The notes under the pieces were generated by a model that saw only the letters and a list, made by a program, of their open reading frames with translations, searched no databases and was not told the DNA's origin. Below, one piece after another: positions 18,037-22,500 of a DNA stretch of 22,500 nt (the stretch's first letter is position 1; each line of letters starts with the position of its first letter). Both the position numbers and the translations under genes were made by a program. Origin of the DNA: Sphaeroforma sirkka (taxonomy: Eukaryota > Opisthokonta > Ichthyosporea > Ichthyophonida); NCBI GenBank assembly GCA_001586965.3, contig LUCW03001019.1, positions 1 through 22,500 on the forward strand, in the 5' to 3' direction.

Positions 18037-18487
18037 CTGGGAGTCGTGATTGCCGAACATGACGACGGCGATCGAATCATTTGCTTTTTTTATATTATAC
18101 GACACTCGCAGTGCTGGTGCTTGAGATATGCAGAAAGCCGCCTAGTAAATGGGTAGATGGACTACCGACCTCTATTTCCACTCGCAAGTGCTCGGAACTC
18201 CTTTTCAGAAAAGGTGATGTTTTATAGAGCGACGGTATGCAAAACACTTGTGTCTCAAAGTCAAAAGACACCGTCCATCCCGACATATAGCCTTACTTCA
18301 GAGTGGTATTGGATATGCAATTGTGTATAATATCATGTACTAAGTACGCCATTAATAACTACTACTTTATGAACTTCATGAGACTAAGTAACTATTTATG
18401 TATTAAAATAATAGTATGTACCTTATCGATATTTCCGATGCCGCCAAAATAAACCAAAAACAGGTAGTACATATTGTAATACCTGTG
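18037..18487 (-). CDS. Candidate metallophosphoesterase fragment (two exons)
   Basis: Exon b (18037-18141, 105 nt, phase 0 on both sides, ACTAG acceptor and CAG|GTGAGT donor) ends SIAVVMFGNHDSQ, the GNHD metal-binding motif of calcineurin-like phosphoesterases. Exon a, upstream on the same strand, ends LFLVYFGGIGNIDK at 18422 before GTACAT and probably starts after GGCCACAG near 18487. The order (hydrophobic strand, G-x-x-GN, about 30-40 residues, hydrophobic strand, GNHD) fits the plant and cyanobacterial-type metallophosphoesterases with a GDFGNE...GNHD core. In that alignment the metal-ligand Asp of GD is Gly here. The N-terminal DxH and C-terminal GHxH motifs are not found nearby. It may be a divergent gene with long introns, a decayed copy, or a misreading of exon a. 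Confidence 0.4.
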
Positions 18488-18958
18488 GCCGGCGAATTGT
18501 ATAGCAATCCCAAAAAATTAATCGAAGCGACATAGCCTTCTAAAAACAAACAGCGATTCCTGATTTTGAGCGATTGAATTTTGAATCAATTGAACTATAT
18601 TTTTGATTGACCTAAAAAATAAAATTTAATCTGAAAAAATAGTATTTATTTGGATCTGTTGCCGTGAGCACTGAACCCTGACAGGGACAATATCTATAGA
18701 CATATTTGTGTGTGAAAGTGGGTCACGGGGAATATGAACGACCCAATTTGATGGGGATTTAGTTCCACGCGACATGGGTACTGACACCGTAAACAATATT
18801 TCTGAGTGCGTCTATGTAAATACACTCATATGTACTCTCTATATCTATATCTCGTAGAGAGAATAGTAGAAACGACAATTATATATATATATCTGATAAT
18901 ATATTCTACTACTACTACTACTATATATACATATATATATATATACATATACATATAC

Positions 18959-19026
<68 letters not shown>

Positions 19027-19080
19027 ATATATATATTCTAGCACGAGTTGATTTACTTGCATTCCGTGAACAACTCCAAT
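18488..19080. repeat. uL1m 5' flank with a long TA microsatellite
   Basis: AT-rich spacer between the divergent candidate phosphoesterase and the uL1m gene. A TA tract interrupted by TACTAC and TACATA units runs from about 18880 to 19037, ending about 44 bp before the uL1m start codon. The Tyr-Ile open frames on both strands here are translated microsatellite, not genes. Confidence 0.85.
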
Positions 19081-19589
19081 ATGTTGATCACAAGAGCGAT
19101 TGCACCGTGTATACGCCCCGCGTTTTGTAGGTATGCTTGCAGCTTACTGGCGGGTGGAAAAGCAAATGCAAACGTTCGTCCCGAATCAAATAAATACAAC
19201 CACGCGCACATACATAAGAGATACGCTGCAACACAGGAAGCACTTACTCTGAATGTGGCAGATAAATGGAAGCCAGAGCAGCAAACCGAAATCCTGCCAC
19301 TAGACACCGCCTTGAGGTTTCTGAAGGCGTATGATATACCTCTGTGGAGTGGAAAGCCTGCGACGTTAGAGGTACTGGATGTGAATTTTCAACTATCATG
19401 AAGCTGCGCATTAATACTAATATATTTGCATGAATACACAGATTAACACAAATACACTTGCCATTGTACAATATTCCTGCGAATTTATGTGTATGTGTGT
19501 GTGTGCTCGTATGTCTATGGTGATACCACTTACAGGTATTTATTCTGAAGAAACTTAATTTGCATATTTATTAGATTATATATATATAC

Positions 19590-19622
<33 letters not shown>

Positions 19623-19632
19623 CATGCATGTG

Positions 19633-19670
<38 letters not shown>

Positions 19671-19834
19671 GTTTGTGTCTGTATATTTTATTTGTGTGTG
19701 TGTGCGTGCGTGTATAAGTGTGTGTATATACTTCTATATATATATATTTATATATATATGTGTGTGTGTGTGTGTGCGTCCGTCTGTGTGTGCGTGCTCT
19801 GTTGCGTGCGTGTTTGCGTGTGCATGTGTTTGAG

Positions 19835-19868
<34 letters not shown>

Positions 19869-19937
19869 AGTATTCTGTGTCTGTCTGTCCATTGTCTCTA
19901 CGAATCTGTACCAAAATGTACAAGTATGAAGATACAT

Positions 19938-19981
<44 letters not shown>

Positions 19982-20085
19982 GGTACGTGTGTATATATGT
20001 TGTTATGTGCAAGGTAGTGTATCATGAAATATCAATTTATATTTAAATGTTTATGTGTGTTTGTGTGTGTTGTGGTTGTATATGC

Positions 20086-20134
<49 letters not shown>

Positions 20135-21884
20135 GATGTCTGTGTGTCTGTATGTAGATATGTATGTATGCATATGAATGTATGCACGGATATATATAGG
20201 TTAGGGTGGGTGAGTGCGTCTTGTACGTACAAGTGCACGTGTACGTGCTGTGGTCATACCCCTATGTTCGTCGCTTTGTGTATAGATTAAGTCTTCTTGT
20301 TAATAGTTGAATCCTATTTGTTATTCATCCATATAAGTGTATGCTATGCACCTACTCGAGGAGGTAGCGAGAATTAAATAATTTATGCCTATATTCTATG
20401 CGAGACGTTGCAGTTCCGCCGCCCATTGAAGTATGTGCAAGTTTTTTTCTTTATGAAAATGAGTCCATTCTGTCATATCCAGGAATATATACTTAACATG
20501 TATATACACGAGAATTGAGGTTAACCAGAGCGGATCGGCAGTTGTATGAGTTTAGAGACTACACACATAACCAAATACATACACCGAGAATTCAATGGTA
20601 GCCATCAACCAAGGATTGAATCCAGCCTTTAATGAAGTTGTAGTGAGCTATGTGTATACACCGCAGATGAAGCTTTTGTTGTGTGCGAGCTGAAGTCTGC
20701 GCCTGAGGCTCTACCGACGAATAGTACATTCCAATCCATATTGGTGGCAAACAGTCTCATATGTTTATTTTCTATCGCGCGGTGCTCCCCTGTTGATCGG
20801 CCCACAACTATCCACAGTGTGCGTTGGCAGTGAATACATGGGACAAGAAGAAGAAGAACAGACACATAGTACGCGGATCAGTCATCTTACCGAAGTCAGT
20901 TGGCAAGGATAAGAAAATCCTGGTCATCGCCGAGGTATTTTCTGTTTTGTTTAATTTTTGTACCCCGAATGCAGTGCGTACTTCAGGAGCGCTGTGTATC
21001 GTGATGTGTGTACGATCCAAGTCGCTGTAATTAAAGTGGGGTGTGAGTATATTACATCACAATAGTATGCATGTTAGGCAGTCTTGAACTTGCCGCACTT
21101 GATGACAATGAGTCCCTGGAGCCATAGACGATGCATAGAATGCACTCTCCGTACAAGAGTACTCACTAATTGGCATGCGCTTTGCTGGATGTGTCTAAGG
21201 CTATGCAAGTGTATGAGGAGCTACCCGGGAATGCATTCATACGCTTCGGCTTTGTGGCGACATCCAATTTTATGAGTAGCTTGATAATTTATGCCACGTG
21301 CATCAAGCGTGTGTATCTGCAGATACGCCAGCCGCCTGACACGTGCTTGGCGTTGGATACAAACTAATCCGATGTATGTCTGGATATGAATTAAGTGTAT
21401 TTTATATCTGGATATGAATTAAGTGTATTTTATATTTGGATATGAATTAAGTGTATTTTATATCTGGATATGAATTAAGTGTATTCTAGATCTTGATATG
21501 AATTAAGTGTATTTTATATCTGGATACGAATTAAGTGTATTTTATATCTAGATATGAAATAAGTGTATTTTATATCTGGATATGAATTAAGTGTATTTCA
21601 TTTCTGGATATGAACTATCGCTCTGCGTTGCATATTCTGCACAAGCGCGTGTGTGTTCTACTTAACATGTATCTTAGTCACAGCGAACTCCCGGCGCGTG
21701 ATGTCCCTAATATAGCAAAATCTAATTCGAATTTGCAGTCAGGCCCCCTGCTTTGCACGACATACAATTGTGTGTGCGCTCAACCTATCGGCGTACCATT
21801 TCTATTTTCCAGGACGAGGAAGCAGAGAAGGCACAAGAGGCCGGTGCAGATCTTGTAATTGGAAGCGATGAGATTCCTAACATT
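19081..21884 (+). CDS. MRPL1: Mitochondrial ribosomal protein uL1m (MRPL1), 3' part outside the window
   Basis: uL1 forms the L1 stalk of the large ribosomal subunit and helps release deacylated tRNA from the E site. Three exons are recovered: 19081-19371, 20818-20934 and 21813-21884, all phase 0. Exon 1 begins [20 protein letters not shown], basic and free of acidic residues like a mitochondrial presequence, and ends [17 protein letters not shown], then SGKPATLE. Exon 2 reads [20 protein letters not shown], then [19 protein letters not shown], matching the bacterial VRG-x-x-x-LP-x-G-x-G signature. Exon 3 reads [17 protein letters not shown], then SDEIPNI before GTATGT, matching KAKEAGAD-V-G. 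Exon 1 could instead end six codons earlier or later at another GT; GAG|GTACTG and GAT|GTGAAT both keep phase. The rest of domain II and the C-terminus are not in the window. A possible next acceptor, TTCCAG at 22478-22483, opens a phase-0 KRIHT at the very edge. Confidence 0.88.
19372..20817. repeat. uL1m intron 1 with TA and TG microsatellites
   Basis: From about 19575 to 20140 alternating blocks of (TA)n and (TG)n, with TGCG and TGTC variants, fill the intron. Pure TA runs lie near 19638-19668, 19940-19974 and 20090-20135. The plus strand is consistently GT-rich, the minus strand AC-rich. Cys-Val and Tyr-Ile open frames here are translated repeat. The stretch 20290-20817 shows no coding sequence. 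Confidence 0.88.
20935..21812. repeat. uL1m intron 2 with a 28-bp minisatellite
   Basis: From about 21376 to 21613 the unit CTGGATATGAATTAAGTGTA plus TTTTATAT (28 bp) is repeated about eight times with few changes. The intron ends in a pyrimidine-rich tract TTTCTATTTTCCAG. The open frames at 21084-21367 have no recognisable similarity and are not called. Confidence 0.88.
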
Positions 21885-22500
21885 GTATGTACACACCATT
21901 GGTCTAAGTCAGCCTACCACCGCTTTACCACATGACGATTGAGCGAGTGTTTAGTATATTTTGCTTGCGAATGGACCCAACCTCCCTTTATGTGTATACA
22001 TTTATGTGCCTGTATCTATGCATGTCTATCTGCATGTATATGCAACGGAAGTAAGTCATTTTTCAGCAGAAACGTGTCTGTATATGTTCCTATACACTAG
22101 CGAGATGAGCATGATTTTCGATAGTTTCATGTTCGTGTATATGATATTATTAGTATGCAACATCATGCAGATACGTATGGTTTCACTCGAATATCATACG
22201 TGTATGTATATGAATAGTATTTGTTTACCTTCTATTCATTTGTGTTATCAAAACTCTTGTGTGGATACGAACACGTTTGTTCTTGTGCGACTACAATAAA
22301 CAAGGTAGATCCTCGCCTTCCACGAATTATGATCGTATAGCTATTGCAGCGTTCGGGCCTCATATACGTCAGTGTTTGTATCCCTAATTGATTATGTATG
22401 CATGGACCTGTATGTAGGTTAATACATAGATCAAAGACGATTGGTTGATTGTAGCCAAATTTCATGATGTATGTTGGTTCCAGAAGAGGATACATACATA
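21885..22500. other. uL1m intron 3, runs to or near the right edge
   Basis: After the GTATGT donor at 21885 the sequence is T-rich with scattered TATG and CATG motifs. No stretch matching the next conserved uL1 segment (FDVVIATPD-type) is seen. Its acceptor is either the TTCCAG at 22478-22483 or beyond the window. Confidence 0.55.

Noticed and set aside
18806..19062. Open frames rich in Tyr-Ile on both strands
   Set aside because: Translated TA microsatellite.
19576..20290. Overlapping open frames rich in Cys-Val, Tyr-Ile and Thr-His
   Set aside because: Translated TA and TG repeats inside uL1m intron 1.

Overview
The window is eukaryotic nuclear DNA. Its genes are broken into many short exons with GT..AG introns of about 80-930 bp. 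Donors are mostly GTATGT, GTAAGT or GTACRY, and introns and spacers are full of micro- and minisatellites. The recognisable proteins are opisthokont-like: a CYRI (FAM49) Rac1-binding protein, the anaphase-promoting complex subunit CDC27/APC3, and a mitochondrial ribosomal protein of the uL1 family. A repeat-rich, intron-rich genome with compact domain-conserved proteins fits a unicellular holozoan such as an ichthyosporean. That placement is inference and was not tested by any search.

Layout. (1) About 480-3776, plus strand: CYRI, seven exons recovered, first exon not seen. (2) 3777-6966: 3.2 kb of repeat-rich DNA with no recognisable gene. It holds a degenerate 110-125 bp duplication, GA/CT hairpins, 23- and 31-bp tandem repeats and a TGTAGAC/TGTAGAG array. 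(3) 6967-9383, plus strand: two adjacent intronless paralogous genes of a family I do not recognise. They share an N-terminal helical domain and a basic C-terminal tail. (4) 9706-17136, minus strand: CDC27 in thirteen exons, from an 18-nt first coding exon to an acidic tail exon. It is tail-to-tail with the second paralog. One exon junction (exon 4 to 5) does not keep phase in my model. A coding-like plus-strand segment lies inside CDC27 intron 9. (5) 18037-18487, minus strand: two candidate exons resembling the metal-binding core of a metallophosphoesterase, with no other exon identified. (6) 19081 to beyond 21884, plus strand: the 5' part of a mitochondrial uL1m gene, with TA/TG microsatellites in intron 1 and a 28-bp minisatellite in intron 2. 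It runs off the right edge.

Nothing shows that the genes act together. CYRI (actin control), CDC27 (cell-cycle ubiquitin ligase) and uL1m (mitochondrial translation) are ordinary unlinked housekeeping functions. The most unusual part is the tandem intronless pair of unknown genes between intron-rich neighbours. All exon models come from reading the sequence and comparing it with remembered family patterns. Splice phase was checked by hand at every junction given.
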